64,000 bases of DNA from CALAMC01 sp964459465 (GCA_964459465.1 CAYWLR010000006.1:80811-144810), one strand, 5' to 3'. Positions 15,069 through 25,163 are shown, counted from the first letter of the stretch. Numbers and translations: made by a program. Notes: a model not told the origin generated them from the letters alone.

Positions 15069-17717
15069 CTATTCCAACATGTCCCGCAGTTTGTGGTGCA
15101 AAAGTTCGAAAACGGCGTCAGATGTTACCGTATCGGGCACCGACCCACGGGCGAAATTTTCTTTACCGCCGCCGCGTCCCCCCAATTCCTTGAGGACTTC
15201 ACCGGTGAGTTTGCCGATATTCACGCCCGCCGATGCACTCGCCGACGACATGAACGTTATTTTACCGTCAACTTTGCCGACGGCCGCCGCGATTTCCGCC
15301 TTGGCCGAGCCTTTGATATTGTCCACCCAGCCGCTCATCTCGACCGGATCGACTTCGCCGAAATCGTGGAACTTGAAAATCACCCGCCCGATCGTTTTAT
15401 CCTGCCCGACCGTTGTGCCGCCGCCCGATGAGAATTTTTCCGCCTTGAGCTTCTTGATCTCCTTTTGCAGGTCCAGAATTTTCCGGCCGGTCTCCTCTAT
15501 GGCTTTGGAGATCTCGTCCTCGGGTTTATTCAACAGCCTTGTTGCATGGTTTATCGTTTGCTTGTCGGCCAGCATCTTTTCGATTGCCATGCGTCCCGTG
15601 ACCGCCTCGATACGCCGTACCCCCGAAGCTATCCCTGTCTCCAGCGTAATCATGAACGGCCCGATCTGCGCCGTATTTTCGACATGCGTCCCGCCGCACA
15701 GCTCTTTGGAAAAATCACTGATCGAAACGACGCGCACTTTACTGTCGTACTTTTCGCCGAAAATCGCCATCGCCCCTTCTTTTTTCGCCTGCTCGATATC
15801 CATATCGACCTGCGTGGCCACTGTTTCGGCGCCCAGAATACGTTCGTTGACTATTTTTTCCACTTGGGTAATTTGCTCGTCGGTCATCGGCTCAAAATGA
15901 GAAAAATCGAAGCGGAGTTTATCCGGACCGACATACGAGCCGGATTGATAGACGTGCTCGCCGAGCACTTTACGCAAGGCCGCATGAAGCAAGTGGGTCG
16001 CCGTATGGTTGCGCATGATGTCGAAACGTCTGCTTGTGTCAATTGATACGATGGCTTCAGCACCAATTAGTTTTTTCGCATCAAGTTTATTATGGTTTTT
16101 TGATTGTGCCGTTCCGCGATGGATTATAATCCCCTGATAATTGAAAACTTTATCAATTTCAATGGTCAATTCGGCTTCTTGTATTTTCACGGAACCCCTG
16201 TCGCCAATCTGACCACCAGATTCAACATAAAATGGTGATTCTTTTGTTATCACGGCAACATCAGGATATGGCAATTGATCAAATTGAATAATTTGGGTTT
16301 TTACGGAAAATCTGTCTCGAACGAATTTTGTGCCGCCTTTATAAAGATCCGCATTATTCTGCAGATAATCTATGACCGGTTTCAGCCCCTCGACAATATG
16401 GTCGAATTGCGCCGCTCCGCGCGACTGCTCCTTCTGATGGTTCATCGCCTGCTCAAACGCCGCCATGTCGAGCGTCAAACCCTTTTCCTCGGCCATGACG
16501 TTGATCAAGTCCACCGGAAAACCGTACGTATCATACAACTTGAATATATCTTCGCCGGATATGACCGTTCCGCCCGTTTTCTTCATACCCGCCGCGACTT
16601 CGTCGAACAGCTCGCAGCCGACATTCAACGTCCGCCCGAACGATTCTTCTTCGGCCTTTATGACCTTGACAATATGCTCCTGCCGGTTTCTTATTTCGGG
16701 ATATATGCCACCCATCATATTTACCAGCGTCGGCACCAGTTTGTATATGAACGGTTCATGCCTATCCATCAGTCTTCCGTGGCGGGCCGCACGGCGCAAA
16801 ATCCGCCGCAAGACATACCCCTGCTTTTCGTTGGACAGCCCGCCGCCGTCGGCAATACAGAATGTTAAAGCCCGAACGTGGTCGGCCACCACCCGGTGCG
16901 ACACCCCGCGCGTATCTGTATAGTACTTTTTGCCCGTGATATCGGTAATGTGCTCGATCAAAGGTGTGAACAGGTCGGTTTCATAGTTGCTGTCGAGTTC
17001 ATTGGTGACGCATGTCACCCGCTCCAGCCCGGCCCCGGTGTCAACCGAGGGTTTGGGCAGCGGGACGACACTGCCATCCGGTTTCTGTTCGTACTGCATG
17101 AATACCAGATTCCAGATTTCGACATACCGTTCCCCCTCGCCGTTGACTTTATCTTCCGGACCGGTGCCGAATTTGGCGCCCCGGTCAAAATGCACTTCAC
17201 TGCAGGGCCCACAGGGGCCGATATTGCCCATCGACCAGTAATTGTCTTTTTTGCCGAACTTCAATATCCGGCCGTTTTTCAGTTCCGGTGCGATTTTGGC
17301 CCATAAGGCGAATGCCTCGTCGTCTTCTTCATACACCGTCGCATACAGCCGGTCCCTGGGCAACTCCAGATATTTCGTTACCCATTCCCAGCAATAAACT
17401 ATGGCCTTTTCCTTGAAATAATCACCGAACGAAAAATTGCCCAGCATCTCGAAAAAAGTATGATGCCGCCCGGTACGCCCGACATTTTCCAGATCGTTGT
17501 GTTTGCCTCCCGCCCGCATGCATTTCTGCGAAGTCGTCGCGCGCGGGTGCTCCGGACGTTTCTGGCCGGTGAAAATATCCTTGAACTGATTCATCCCGGC
17601 ATTGGCGAACATGATGGTCGGGTCATCGAATGGTATTACCGGCGACGATGGCAAATGCTTGTGGTCGTGCTTTACGAAATAATCTATAAAAGATTGTCTG
17701 ACATCCGACGATTTGAT
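15069..17717 (-). CDS. alaS: Alanyl-tRNA synthetase
   Basis: Charges tRNA-Ala and edits mischarged products. The conserved core is complete: FANAGMNQFKDIF, GRHHTFFEMLGNFSFGDYFK, the editing-domain zinc ligands HTATHLLHAAL and CGGTHVENTAQIG, and the Gly-rich C-Ala domain. The first ATG/GTG/TTG in frame (TTG at 17654) would remove the conserved N-terminal helix. Upstream in the same frame the sequence reads KSSDVRQSFIDYFVKHDHKH, and the only place for initiation is an ATC codon at 17715-17717. It lies eight bases after a perfect AGGAGG and three bases after the recX stop. With that start the protein is 882 residues, the usual AlaS length. Start codon use is inferred; the enzyme identity is secure. 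Confidence 0.93.
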   Translation of the reverse strand: MKSSDVRQSFIDYFVKHDHKHLPSSPVIPFDDPTIMFANAGMNQFKDIFTGQKRPEHPRATTSQKCMRAGGKHNDLENVGRTGRHHTFFEMLGNFSFGDYFKEKAIVYCWEWVTKYLELPRDRLYATVYEEDDEAFALWAKIAPELKNGRILKFGKKDNYWSMGNIGPCGPCSEVHFDRGAKFGTGPEDKVNGEGERYVEIWNLVFMQYEQKPDGSVVPLPKPSVDTGAGLERVTCVTNELDSNYETDLFTPLIEHITDITGKKYYTDTRGVSHRVVADHVRALTFCIADGGGLSNEKQGYVLRRILRRAARHGRLMDRHEPFIYKLVPTLVNMMGGIYPEIRNRQEHIVKVIKAEEESFGRTLNVGCELFDEVAAGMKKTGGTVISGEDIFKLYDTYGFPVDLINVMAEEKGLTLDMAAFEQAMNHQKEQSRGAAQFDHIVEGLKPVIDYLQNNADLYKGGTKFVRDRFSVKTQIIQFDQLPYPDVAVITKESPFYVESGGQIGDRGSVKIQEAELTIEIDKVFNYQGIIIHRGTAQSKNHNKLDAKKLIGAEAIVSIDTSRRFDIMRNHTATHLLHAALRKVLGEHVYQSGSYVGPDKLRFDFSHFEPMTDEQITQVEKIVNERILGAETVATQVDMDIEQAKKEGAMAIFGEKYDSKVRVVSISDFSKELCGGTHVENTAQIGPFMITLETGIASGVRRIEAVTGRMAIEKMLADKQTINHATRLLNKPEDEISKAIEETGRKILDLQKEIKKLKAEKFSSGGGTTVGQDKTIGRVIFKFHDFGEVDPVEMSGWVDNIKGSAKAEIAAAVGKVDGKITFMSSASASAGVNIGKLTGEVLKELGGRGGGKENFARGSVPDTVTSDAVFELLHHKLRDMLE

Positions 17718-17720
17718 GGC

Positions 17721-18353
17721 TCATTCCTCCTGGCTGATTTTCTCAAACGCTTGCCGGGCCGCTTCATAACCTATCGAACGGCGCGACAGGTAATTATACG
17801 CTTTGCGCCGGGCGGTTTCAAGGTCAAATTTAGACAAATAATTCCAGCGTGCCTCCAGAAGTCGAAAGGCCACCGAATATTCATCAACATCCCGCAAACA
17901 TTCCTCGACCGCGGCCCGGGCGATGGCATTGGGAATCATTTTGGATTGCAGTCGGGCCAGAAGATACCCCCGCCCGGCAGGTTTGTGGCGAAGCGCCGCA
18001 CTCACCAGTTCCCGGGCGAATTTGGCGTCGTCCAGAAAGCCCCGCTCGATATATAACTTCACCACCTGACCGATAATCGTCTTGTCGAAACCCTTCTGGG
18101 CCAGTCTCTGGCTGGCCTGCCCGATCGAATAGGAGCGCGCTCCCAGCATATATCCGAGATGATGGTCGGCCCGGATAAAGTCCGATTTGGCCTTGATAAT
18201 ATTCATTTGCTCGGCCGAAATCTCCAGCCCGGAACGGAGTCGATGCTGCTCAACCATCGACTGCAAAAGCAGGAGTTCCGTTTCATCAGAAAGAGAAACC
18301 GTCGCCAGCCGCCCCTTGCGGCTGATTGATTTTATAATCAGCTTGTCAGACAT
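17721..18353 (-). CDS. recX: Regulatory protein RecX
   Basis: A 210-residue protein from ATG 18353 (a TTG 18 bases upstream is possible). RecX-type three-helix repeats are visible: ARSYSIGQASQRLAQKGF (about residues 72-89), VVKLYIERGFLDDAKFARELV (about 98-118), RGYLLARLQSKMI and YLSRRSIGYEAARQAFEKI near the end. RecX binds RecA filaments and modulates recombination. It is the first gene of the minus-strand operon. Its last codons contain the AGGAGG that serves alaS, so the two genes are probably translationally coupled. No recA is in the window. Confidence 0.82.
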   Translation of the reverse strand: MSDKLIIKSISRKGRLATVSLSDETELLLLQSMVEQHRLRSGLEISAEQMNIIKAKSDFIRADHHLGYMLGARSYSIGQASQRLAQKGFDKTIIGQVVKLYIERGFLDDAKFARELVSAALRHKPAGRGYLLARLQSKMIPNAIARAAVEECLRDVDEYSVAFRLLEARWNYLSKFDLETARRKAYNYLSRRSIGYEAARQAFEKISQEE

Positions 18354-18566
18354 GGTTACAAAAATACGCAAGGTTTTTATTAAAAGAAATCATTTCTTGA
18401 GCGGCTTATATTCAACCTTTTCTTTACCGTTCTAAAAAAGTCTCAAGCCCGCCCAAGGCGGAAATATGACTCGGCGGATTCCACCCATATTTTTGAAACC
18501 GCCCCTTGAAATTCCCGGTTCTAATTCTTAACATTTATAAAAGTTTATGTCATAAAGGAGCGTAAT

Positions 18567-18914
18567 ATGCCGGTTCGTAAATATCATGAAATCCCGCAAA
18601 TCGAGGTCAAAATGGACGGCGTCGTCGGAACCTTCAAAAGCGTCCCGATCGGCAAGGCCGAGGGCTGGAATGACTACACCATGCGCGTCTTTAAAATCGC
18701 CCCCGGCGGACATACCCCCAGACACAAGCACGGTTGGGAGCATGTCAATTATATCATGTCCGGCAAAGGCCGCCTGACTATCGGCGGTAAAGTTCACGAA
18801 TTATCGCACAAGGATTTCGCCTTCGTCCCGCCCGATACCGAGCACCAGTTCGAAAACCCTTATGGCGAACCATTCGAGTTCATTTGTATCGTCCCCAACC
18901 GGGGTGAATACTGA
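18567..18914 (+). CDS. Cupin-domain protein
   Basis: A 115-residue single cupin. Motif 1 is GGHTPRHKHGWEHVNYIMSGKG (about residues 49-70), giving the metal ligands H-x-H and a downstream Glu or His. Motif 2 is FVPPDTEHQFEN (about 91-102), giving the last His. Start ATG 18567 follows AAAGGAG. Such small cupins bind a divalent metal and may act as isomerases, dioxygenases or sugar-binding proteins; nothing here narrows it. It stands alone and converges on the M16 protease gene. Confidence 0.85.
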   Translation: MPVRKYHEIPQIEVKMDGVVGTFKSVPIGKAEGWNDYTMRVFKIAPGGHTPRHKHGWEHVNYIMSGKGRLTIGGKVHELSHKDFAFVPPDTEHQFENPYGEPFEFICIVPNRGEY

Positions 18915-18953
18915 TTAGTTTATCCGAGAATACCATCAACGAAAAACTATACA

Positions 18954-18987
18954 GAAAAAACGGGTCGATTTCTTGATATCGGCCCGT
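18954..18987 (-). terminator. Intrinsic terminator of the M16 protease gene
   Basis: On the minus strand a 10-bp stem with one wobble (ACGGGCCGAT/ATCGACCCGT) is followed by TTTTTT. It lies 17 bases beyond the protease stop codon. Confidence 0.7.
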
Positions 18988-19003
18988 CTGTAATTACGAT
19001 TAT

Positions 19004-21754
19004 CTATATATTCCCCGCCGTTGCCAGGACGTAATTGGAAGTATCAAAATACTTTTGCGCGGCATCCTGCACCTGCTTTGTGGTCACCTTTCTTATCTCG
19101 CTTATGAATTTATCCCCGTAATTGTATCCCAGTCCGAGATATTCATAGACGCCCATATAATACGCCTGGTTGATGCGCGACAGATTGGCCGACAAATATG
19201 ACCCCCAGATATCATTGACCGCCGTCGCGAGTTCCTCGTGGTCGGGCGGCTGGTTTTTCAACCGCTCGATTTCGGCCAGAATTCCGGCTTTGGCTTTCTC
19301 AAAATTGGCCGCCCCCGTCCCCATGGCGCACAACAGCCAGCCGAAATTTTTGTCCAGGTTGGCCGATGCGCCAACGGAGTATGCCAGTCCCTGCTTTTCG
19401 CGCAGTTCATCCTTCAACCGTATGGAAAGCACCGCCGCCGCGACCCTTATGGCCGAAGCATCCGGCGATGTCACCGACGGCAGGACATGACCCATATAAA
19501 TGTATACCTGTTCTTTATCCATTTTTTCATGAGCGGTTCTGACACCTTTTATCGGAACCGGGGCGACGGCCTCAATCGGTTCGAAGCCGGTTGCCTCCAT
19601 GCCGCCGAATTCCCCTTTCAGACTTTCCATAATCCGAACCGGGTCGTGGTTGGTGCAAACCGTAAGGATCATATTTTCCGGCGAGTACATTCTTTTATGA
19701 TGGGCCCGAATATCGTCAAGTGTTATGGCATTTAACGTCCGATACGTCCCCTCGATGGTCTTGGCGTAAGCCCGCCCGGCAAACAGCGTTTCATAAAACA
19801 GCTTGCGGGCCACCTGATATGTCGAACCCCCCCGCCGCCCGATTTGTCCGAAGGCGGCCCGGCGCACCGCTTCGAAATCGGATTGATCGAAGGCCGGGTG
19901 GAGTATCATATCCGCAAACAACTCCATTCCCCGGTCCGCGAACTCATCGATTGTTTCGAACTTCATGAACGAATATTCAGGAGTGGTATAACGGTCATCG
20001 TGCGATATCCAGGGATTATCATAAAGCGTGATATTGGCGCCGATGGCCGCCAGCTCGGCCGAAAGCATCCCGGCCGGCCGGGCGATTGTCCCCTTTTCAA
20101 TAAGATGATTGACCATGTCGGTTAGACCGTCAAGGCCGTCCGGTTCTGTGGCCGCCCGGTTTTTGCCGATGATATTCATCGCAAAAACGCGGCTGTCGGG
20201 ATTGGATTTGACTATTATCTCCAGCCCATTATCCAGCGTCTCCTTGAGATAAGTCGCCGATTGCTTCTGCGGTTTATCGGCGATTTTTGACATATCCGGC
20301 ATGCGAAAATCGCCGCCCGCTGATAAATCATGCTCCGGGAATTCCGTCTTTTGATAATAGGCCGTCACTTCATTTACGGTCGGGCCCGCGGGGCGGAACG
20401 CCTTTACGCCCGGCGAAGCCTCCGGCCTGACCGCGGTGGCGACATACGACGGTTTGGTCAGATACCTCTGCAACGCCCATTCCATGTCGGATATCCTGAC
20501 CGATTCGATATTTTCACCTATTTTTTCAAAAAAGTCCCAGCCGGTTATGGCCAGAAGCGGGGCGACCATGAATCCATAATAGTGCAGTTTTTCCGACAGA
20601 TAAATTTCATTACAGCGGCGCGAGATTTTATAGCCGTTGATAATGTCTTCCGGCGGCAGATTCCGAACCAGATTCGCGAAAACATCGTTGCACGCCGTAA
20701 TGATTGACCCGATACTCTCCGAACCATTGGTTATTATGCCGATATTGATTCGGCTGAATTCTTCACGCGTATCCAGTTCGACACTGACATCGGTCGCCAG
20801 AACCCGTTCACCTTTTTTAAGCGCCCGAACCAGCGGCGAAATCTCTTCGTCCCCGAGATAATCCGCAATCAGGTTGAAGGCATACCAGCCGGAATCGGAA
20901 AATCTCGGCGCTTCCAGCGATAGATTTATATAAGTCGATTGCACCGGGGCCGAGACTTCATGCAGTTTTATGCCTTTAATCGGTTCATAGACGATTTCCG
21001 GCAAAGGCGGTCGCTCTTCAGCCGTGAAGCCGCCGAAAACCCGCTCCACCATTTTTTCCATTTCCGGTATTTCAAAGTCGCCGATAATGAGCGTCATCAT
21101 GCGGTCGGGGGCATAGTAGCGTTTGTAATAGTCGATAATGGCCGCGCGCGGTATGTTGGATATAATCGTTTCATAACCGATAATCGGACGGGCGTACGGC
21201 GTTTGGGCATATGCCGACTCTTCGAAAAAGGCTTCGGCCGGCGCGCCTTCGGCGTCGTTGCCCATTTTGATTTCTTCGCACACAATACCGCGCTCTTTGG
21301 GAAGGCGCTCTTCCGGAATCACCGAGTTGAACAGCATGTCGGCTTGAGTGGCCATGCCGTATTCGATATATTCGCGCGGCATCAAAACCAGATAGGCCGT
21401 GAAGTCCTTGCGCGTGAAAGCGTTAATATATCCGCCCAAACGTTCGACACCCTTTTCGATCTCCTCTTGAGTGCGCGTGGCAGTACCATTGAAAAGCAAG
21501 TGCTCCAGAAAATGAGTGAGGCCGTTATTATAGCGGTCTTCATACTTGCTTCCCGCCTTTACAAAAATCATGCTGGTTATCATGGGCGACGCATGATTGG
21601 GCTTGAGGATTATCTCCATCCCGTTTTTTAGATGATACCTTTTCTCCGAAACGTCCGCCGGTTTTGTATCTTTCGCGCATCCGGCCATCAGTATCAGGAT
21701 GGTCAGAATAAGCCCCGCCATTATCAAGAAGCGCATTATCTTCTGAATATTCAT
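19004..21754 (-). CDS. M16 family zinc protease, predicted lipoprotein, two fused halves
   Basis: A 916-residue protein from ATG 21754, which follows GGGGGAG. A lipoprotein signal ends in LMAGC (Cys26), so it should be membrane-anchored in the periplasm or outer membrane. The N-terminal half has the inverted zinc motif HFLEH at residues 81-85 and the distal Glu in ERGIVCEEIK about 75 residues on. The C-terminal half repeats the fold but has HLIEK where HxxEH is expected, so it is probably catalytically dead, as is common in pitrilysin-type and two-domain M16 proteins. It should degrade peptides in the cell envelope. Monocistronic, with a terminator at 18954. Confidence 0.9.
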   Translation of the reverse strand: MNIQKIMRFLIMAGLILTILILMAGCAKDTKPADVSEKRYHLKNGMEIILKPNHASPMITSMIFVKAGSKYEDRYNNGLTHFLEHLLFNGTATRTQEEIEKGVERLGGYINAFTRKDFTAYLVLMPREYIEYGMATQADMLFNSVIPEERLPKERGIVCEEIKMGNDAEGAPAEAFFEESAYAQTPYARPIIGYETIISNIPRAAIIDYYKRYYAPDRMMTLIIGDFEIPEMEKMVERVFGGFTAEERPPLPEIVYEPIKGIKLHEVSAPVQSTYINLSLEAPRFSDSGWYAFNLIADYLGDEEISPLVRALKKGERVLATDVSVELDTREEFSRINIGIITNGSESIGSIITACNDVFANLVRNLPPEDIINGYKISRRCNEIYLSEKLHYYGFMVAPLLAITGWDFFEKIGENIESVRISDMEWALQRYLTKPSYVATAVRPEASPGVKAFRPAGPTVNEVTAYYQKTEFPEHDLSAGGDFRMPDMSKIADKPQKQSATYLKETLDNGLEIIVKSNPDSRVFAMNIIGKNRAATEPDGLDGLTDMVNHLIEKGTIARPAGMLSAELAAIGANITLYDNPWISHDDRYTTPEYSFMKFETIDEFADRGMELFADMILHPAFDQSDFEAVRRAAFGQIGRRGGSTYQVARKLFYETLFAGRAYAKTIEGTYRTLNAITLDDIRAHHKRMYSPENMILTVCTNHDPVRIMESLKGEFGGMEATGFEPIEAVAPVPIKGVRTAHEKMDKEQVYIYMGHVLPSVTSPDASAIRVAAAVLSIRLKDELREKQGLAYSVGASANLDKNFGWLLCAMGTGAANFEKAKAGILAEIERLKNQPPDHEELATAVNDIWGSYLSANLSRINQAYYMGVYEYLGLGYNYGDKFISEIRKVTTKQVQDAAQKYFDTSNYVLATAGNI

Positions 21755-21905
21755 CGCGTCTCCCCCTGCAACCTCCCCCGTTTGTGCAAACATGATACAT
21801 TTTTGCGCCAGTCGGCTTTGGCCGGTTTTTTATAACTGATTATATCAAAACACATTAAGCTACCCCGAAAGACTCCGCCTGTCAAGCGCATTCGCGAAAA
21901 TGGCA

Positions 21906-21933
21906 TTGACTTTATACCGATTAAAGATATATT
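21906..21933 (+). promoter_or_regulatory. Sigma70-like promoter before the 21946 gene
   Basis: TTGACT at 21906-21911 and TATATT at 21928-21933 are separated by 16 bases. The ATG at 21946 is only 13 bases after the -10 box, so the transcript would have a very short or no leader. The same geometry occurs at 51015-51042. Confidence 0.45.
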
Positions 21934-21945
21934 GTGGCAAATTTT

Positions 21946-22374
21946 ATGAACAGAAATCGCTCAAATAAGATTGCCCGCGCCGGTCATGGCTTGTTTTTGC
22001 TGTTATGCGCCGGATGTCTGATATTTTTCGGACTTCTGGCAAACTCCGCGCTAATCTCCGTCAAGGAGGTTAAAAGCGATTCTTCGGAACGGCCAATCTG
22101 TTGCATCGATATTAAATGCCTGCCCGATGGCGACGGCTCCATGGCCAAGGGGGCCGGTTCCTCGTCCGGCAAAGTCTTCCATATAACCATCCCGGCGGTG
22201 GTCTCTGGTGGTGGCCTGGACAAACGACTTCCGGTTCAGAAAATAATCGAAATACGGACCTCACCCAGAATTATTTGCGGCCAGGATGCTCTCTTTTCAA
22301 CGGCCGTAACCGCCTGCCCCCATAAAGCCCGCGAATTCACTTTGATCGGGGCCAAACCATCCGGAACCAGTTAG
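21946..22374 (+). CDS. Hypothetical membrane-anchored protein upstream of secD
   Basis: A 142-residue protein from ATG 21946; GTG 21934 is a longer option. One hydrophobic segment (about residues 13-33) would anchor it with the remaining ~110 residues outside the cytoplasm. That part carries several cysteines (CCIDIKC, a later CGQ and ACPH) and a Gly/Ser-rich stretch. I recognise no family. Orientation and the promoter upstream suit a real gene, but the Ser/Gly-rich composition leaves some doubt. A gap of 96 bases separates it from secD. Confidence 0.45.
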   Translation: MNRNRSNKIARAGHGLFLLLCAGCLIFFGLLANSALISVKEVKSDSSERPICCIDIKCLPDGDGSMAKGAGSSSGKVFHITIPAVVSGGGLDKRLPVQKIIEIRTSPRIICGQDALFSTAVTACPHKAREFTLIGAKPSGTS

Positions 22375-22470
22375 GTTCAATTTCAAGTTTCTCGATTGTA
22401 AACAGCCTGATTGATTTAATCTTTTGAGAATTAATATTATTCTATTTTTGTATAAAGGAGACTGGAATTC

Positions 22471-24216
22471 ATGAAAACCCAAACCTGGCGATTCGTTATC
22501 ACCGGCGCCTTGATCGTCCTGGGCTTTATCGGCTTCTGGAATACACTGCGTCTGTGGACGCTTACTGATGCCGATCGCACTCGGATGGAAACCGTCAAGC
22601 CCGGTTCCGTAAACGAACTGGAACGCAAGGCAATGAGGCTCGGCCTCGACCTGCAGGGCGGCATTCATGTCGTACTGCGTGTCCAAATGGAAAAACTGGA
22701 AAGAGAAGAACGAGCCGATGCCGTCGATCGCGCCATTCAGGTCATCCGCAACCGCGTGGACTTCACCGGCGTGACCGAACCGATTATCCAGAAACAGGGT
22801 GACGACCGCATCATCGTCGACCTGCCCGGTTATACCGACGCCGCGCGGGCCGAGGAAATCATCGGGCAAACCGCCCAGCTTGAATACAAACTGCTGGAAA
22901 CATTCGAAAACGCCTCGATTCTCCTGGCAAAAATCGATTCCGTAGTGGCCGAAATCCGCAAGGTCGAGGGCCATCAGGCGGAAGAATACAGCAGTGTCAT
23001 GGCCGAGCTGGAAAAGGCCAACAAAGACTTGATGACCGAACCCAAGGCGGGCGAAGCTTCTCTGGACAAAGCCGCCGATACGACCGCAAACCTCTTTTCG
23101 GAATTTCTCGATTCCGGTGAGACCAAAGGCGAATTCGATGATATGGGTTTCGATTCCGAAAGCAAACCCTTCAGCCAATATATCGAACAATGGTTGACCA
23201 ACCGCGAAGGCGTTCCTTTTCCGGGGTACAATGTGGCCGCGCGGGATCGCAAAGTCATCGAAAAATGGCTGGAACGACCCGAAGTCCAAAAGGTCATACC
23301 GGGCGACGTTCAGATTGCCTTTTCCACCCGTTCGCACATTTCCAACGCACAGGAAGTTTATAATCTGTACGTTCTCAAGCGCAAGGTGCAGTTTCTCGGC
23401 AAGTTCCTCGAAAGTATCAAGCTTGGCCGGGGACAATTTCAGGAAAATACGGTCGATTTCCGTATTTCCGGTGAAGCCTCGGCCGCTTTTGCCCGGTTGA
23501 CCGGGGCCAATATTGATAAACCGCTGGCCATTGTCATCGACGATAAAGTCGAATCGGCGCCGATCGTCCAGGATAAAATCCGCGGTAATGGAATGATCAC
23601 TATGGGTGCCGGGGCAAGTATGCAGGATGCTCAAAACCTGATGATCGTCCTCAAAGCCGGCGCCCTGCCCGCACCGGTTGAAATTATCGAGAAAAATGTG
23701 GTCGGGCCGTCGCTCGGTTCCGATTCGATTCGCAAAGGCTTTATTTCATGTATCGTGGGGCTGGTACTGGTGATAATTGTGATGGCCATATATTACCGGG
23801 TTTCGGGTATTATCGCCGATTTTGCCCTGGTTTTTAATATCTTCTTTTTGCTGGCGGTTATGGCCGGTTTGAAAGCAACTCTAACCATGCCGGGTATCGC
23901 GGGCATAATTTTGACCGTCGGTATTTCGGTCGACGCCAACATCCTGATATTCGAACGTATTCGCGAAGAACTTCGCACCGGCAAAACGGTTCGGGCCGCC
24001 ATCGACGCCGGATATGATCGAGCCTTGTTGACCATCATCGACAGCCATGTGACGACATTGATAACGGCCGGGGCCCTGTTTTTATTCGGGTCCGGTCCCA
24101 TCAAGGGTTTTGCGGTGTCATTATTCTGCGGCGTGATTATTTCACTCTATACGGCCGTGGTCATTACCAAAACCGTTTTTGACCTCCGCAAAGGTTACAA
24201 GACGCTTAGCATATAA
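22471..24216 (+). CDS. secD: Protein translocase subunit SecD
   Basis: A 581-residue subunit of the SecDF complex that uses the proton gradient to pull proteins across the inner membrane. The first membrane helix (residues about 8-26) is followed by GLDLQGGIHVVLRV (about 56-69) and the large periplasmic domain with VIQVIRNRVDFTGVTEPIIQKQG and DDRIIVDLPG. Five C-terminal helices follow, with the conserved GTVGISVDANILIFERIREE-type segment (about 486-506). An insertion of about 130 residues around 150-290 (acidic, Lys/Glu-rich) makes the periplasmic part longer than in E. coli. ATG 22471 follows AAGGAG. secF starts 11 bases after the stop. Confidence 0.96.
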   Translation: MKTQTWRFVITGALIVLGFIGFWNTLRLWTLTDADRTRMETVKPGSVNELERKAMRLGLDLQGGIHVVLRVQMEKLEREERADAVDRAIQVIRNRVDFTGVTEPIIQKQGDDRIIVDLPGYTDAARAEEIIGQTAQLEYKLLETFENASILLAKIDSVVAEIRKVEGHQAEEYSSVMAELEKANKDLMTEPKAGEASLDKAADTTANLFSEFLDSGETKGEFDDMGFDSESKPFSQYIEQWLTNREGVPFPGYNVAARDRKVIEKWLERPEVQKVIPGDVQIAFSTRSHISNAQEVYNLYVLKRKVQFLGKFLESIKLGRGQFQENTVDFRISGEASAAFARLTGANIDKPLAIVIDDKVESAPIVQDKIRGNGMITMGAGASMQDAQNLMIVLKAGALPAPVEIIEKNVVGPSLGSDSIRKGFISCIVGLVLVIIVMAIYYRVSGIIADFALVFNIFFLLAVMAGLKATLTMPGIAGIILTVGISVDANILIFERIREELRTGKTVRAAIDAGYDRALLTIIDSHVTTLITAGALFLFGSGPIKGFAVSLFCGVIISLYTAVVITKTVFDLRKGYKTLSI

Positions 24217-24227
24217 GGAGTTCGATT

Positions 24228-25151
24228 ATGTTAAAAATAATAGGGGAAACCAATATAAATTTCATCGGCCAGCGCCGAAAAGCATTCCTGATTTCAGGAT
24301 TGCTAATGATTCTGGGTCTGTTTGCCTTTGTCATGGTTCTTCTCGACAAGGCCAATATGGGTATTGATTTTGTGGGCGGAACCATGATTCAGGGAAGTTT
24401 CGAACAGCCCATATCCATTTCAGATTTACGCACCGCCGTAACCACTAATGGATTTCCGGAAGCCTATATCCAGGAATTGGACCGCGGATCGGATAAGCAC
24501 GCCTATATCATCCGCGTCAAGGAAGTTGTTTCCGGTGATGAAAAGGCCATCTCTCGTCTGGCCCAGATTATCGACGATGCCTTCCCCGGTAATAAATTCA
24601 CCGAGGATTCGGAACACGTAATCGGCCCGGCGGTGGGCCAGTCACTCCGGCAAAGCGCCCTTTATGCCATCCTGATTTCCATCGCCGGCATGATTATATA
24701 CATCGGCATACGATTCGATTTTCGCTCCGGTGTGGCCGCCACTATCGCCACGTATCATGATGTTCTGGCCGTCCTCGGCATTTTCTTCCTTCTCAACAAG
24801 GAAATTACTCTGCTGGTCGTGACCGCCCTTCTGACCCTGGCCGGTTATTCTTTGACCGATACGGTCGTCGTGTTCGACCGCATCCGGGAAAATATCAAGA
24901 AATTCCGCAAAAAAGGCGAATTCGTGCATACCGTCAACCGCTCCATCAATGATGTGTTGTCGCGCACCATTATGACGTCAGGCACGACGCTTATCGTCGC
25001 TTTAACGCTGTACCTGTTCGGCGGCGAGATATTAAGCGATTTCGCCCTGGCATTGGTACTGGGCGTGATTATCGGGACTTACTCCTCGGTTTTCGTCGCC
25101 AGCCCGATTGTCGTGGAATGGGAAGACAAATCACCCCGGCGATTCAAATAA
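24228..25151 (+). CDS. secF: Protein translocase subunit SecF
   Basis: A 307-residue partner of SecD in the same operon. The N-terminal NFIGQRRKAFLISGL leads into helix 1, followed by GIDFVGGTMIQGSFEQPI (about residues 45-62). The periplasmic domain comes next, then five helices with GYSLTDTVVVFDRIRENIK (about 205-223) and the conserved RTIMTSGTTLIVALTLYLFGG (about 245-265). ATG 24228 follows AAGGAG. A terminator lies 12 bases after the stop. Confidence 0.96.
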   Translation: MLKIIGETNINFIGQRRKAFLISGLLMILGLFAFVMVLLDKANMGIDFVGGTMIQGSFEQPISISDLRTAVTTNGFPEAYIQELDRGSDKHAYIIRVKEVVSGDEKAISRLAQIIDDAFPGNKFTEDSEHVIGPAVGQSLRQSALYAILISIAGMIIYIGIRFDFRSGVAATIATYHDVLAVLGIFFLLNKEITLLVVTALLTLAGYSLTDTVVVFDRIRENIKKFRKKGEFVHTVNRSINDVLSRTIMTSGTTLIVALTLYLFGGEILSDFALALVLGVIIGTYSSVFVASPIVVEWEDKSPRRFK

Positions 25152-25163
25152 TATTTTCGATAA

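Noticed and set aside
15079..15900. A 273-codon plus-strand frame
   Set aside because: It is opposite alaS and Ser/Pro-rich, typical of the antisense of a conserved gene.
22297..23634. A 445-codon minus-strand frame
   Set aside because: It is fully opposite secD, and the secD product is unmistakable.
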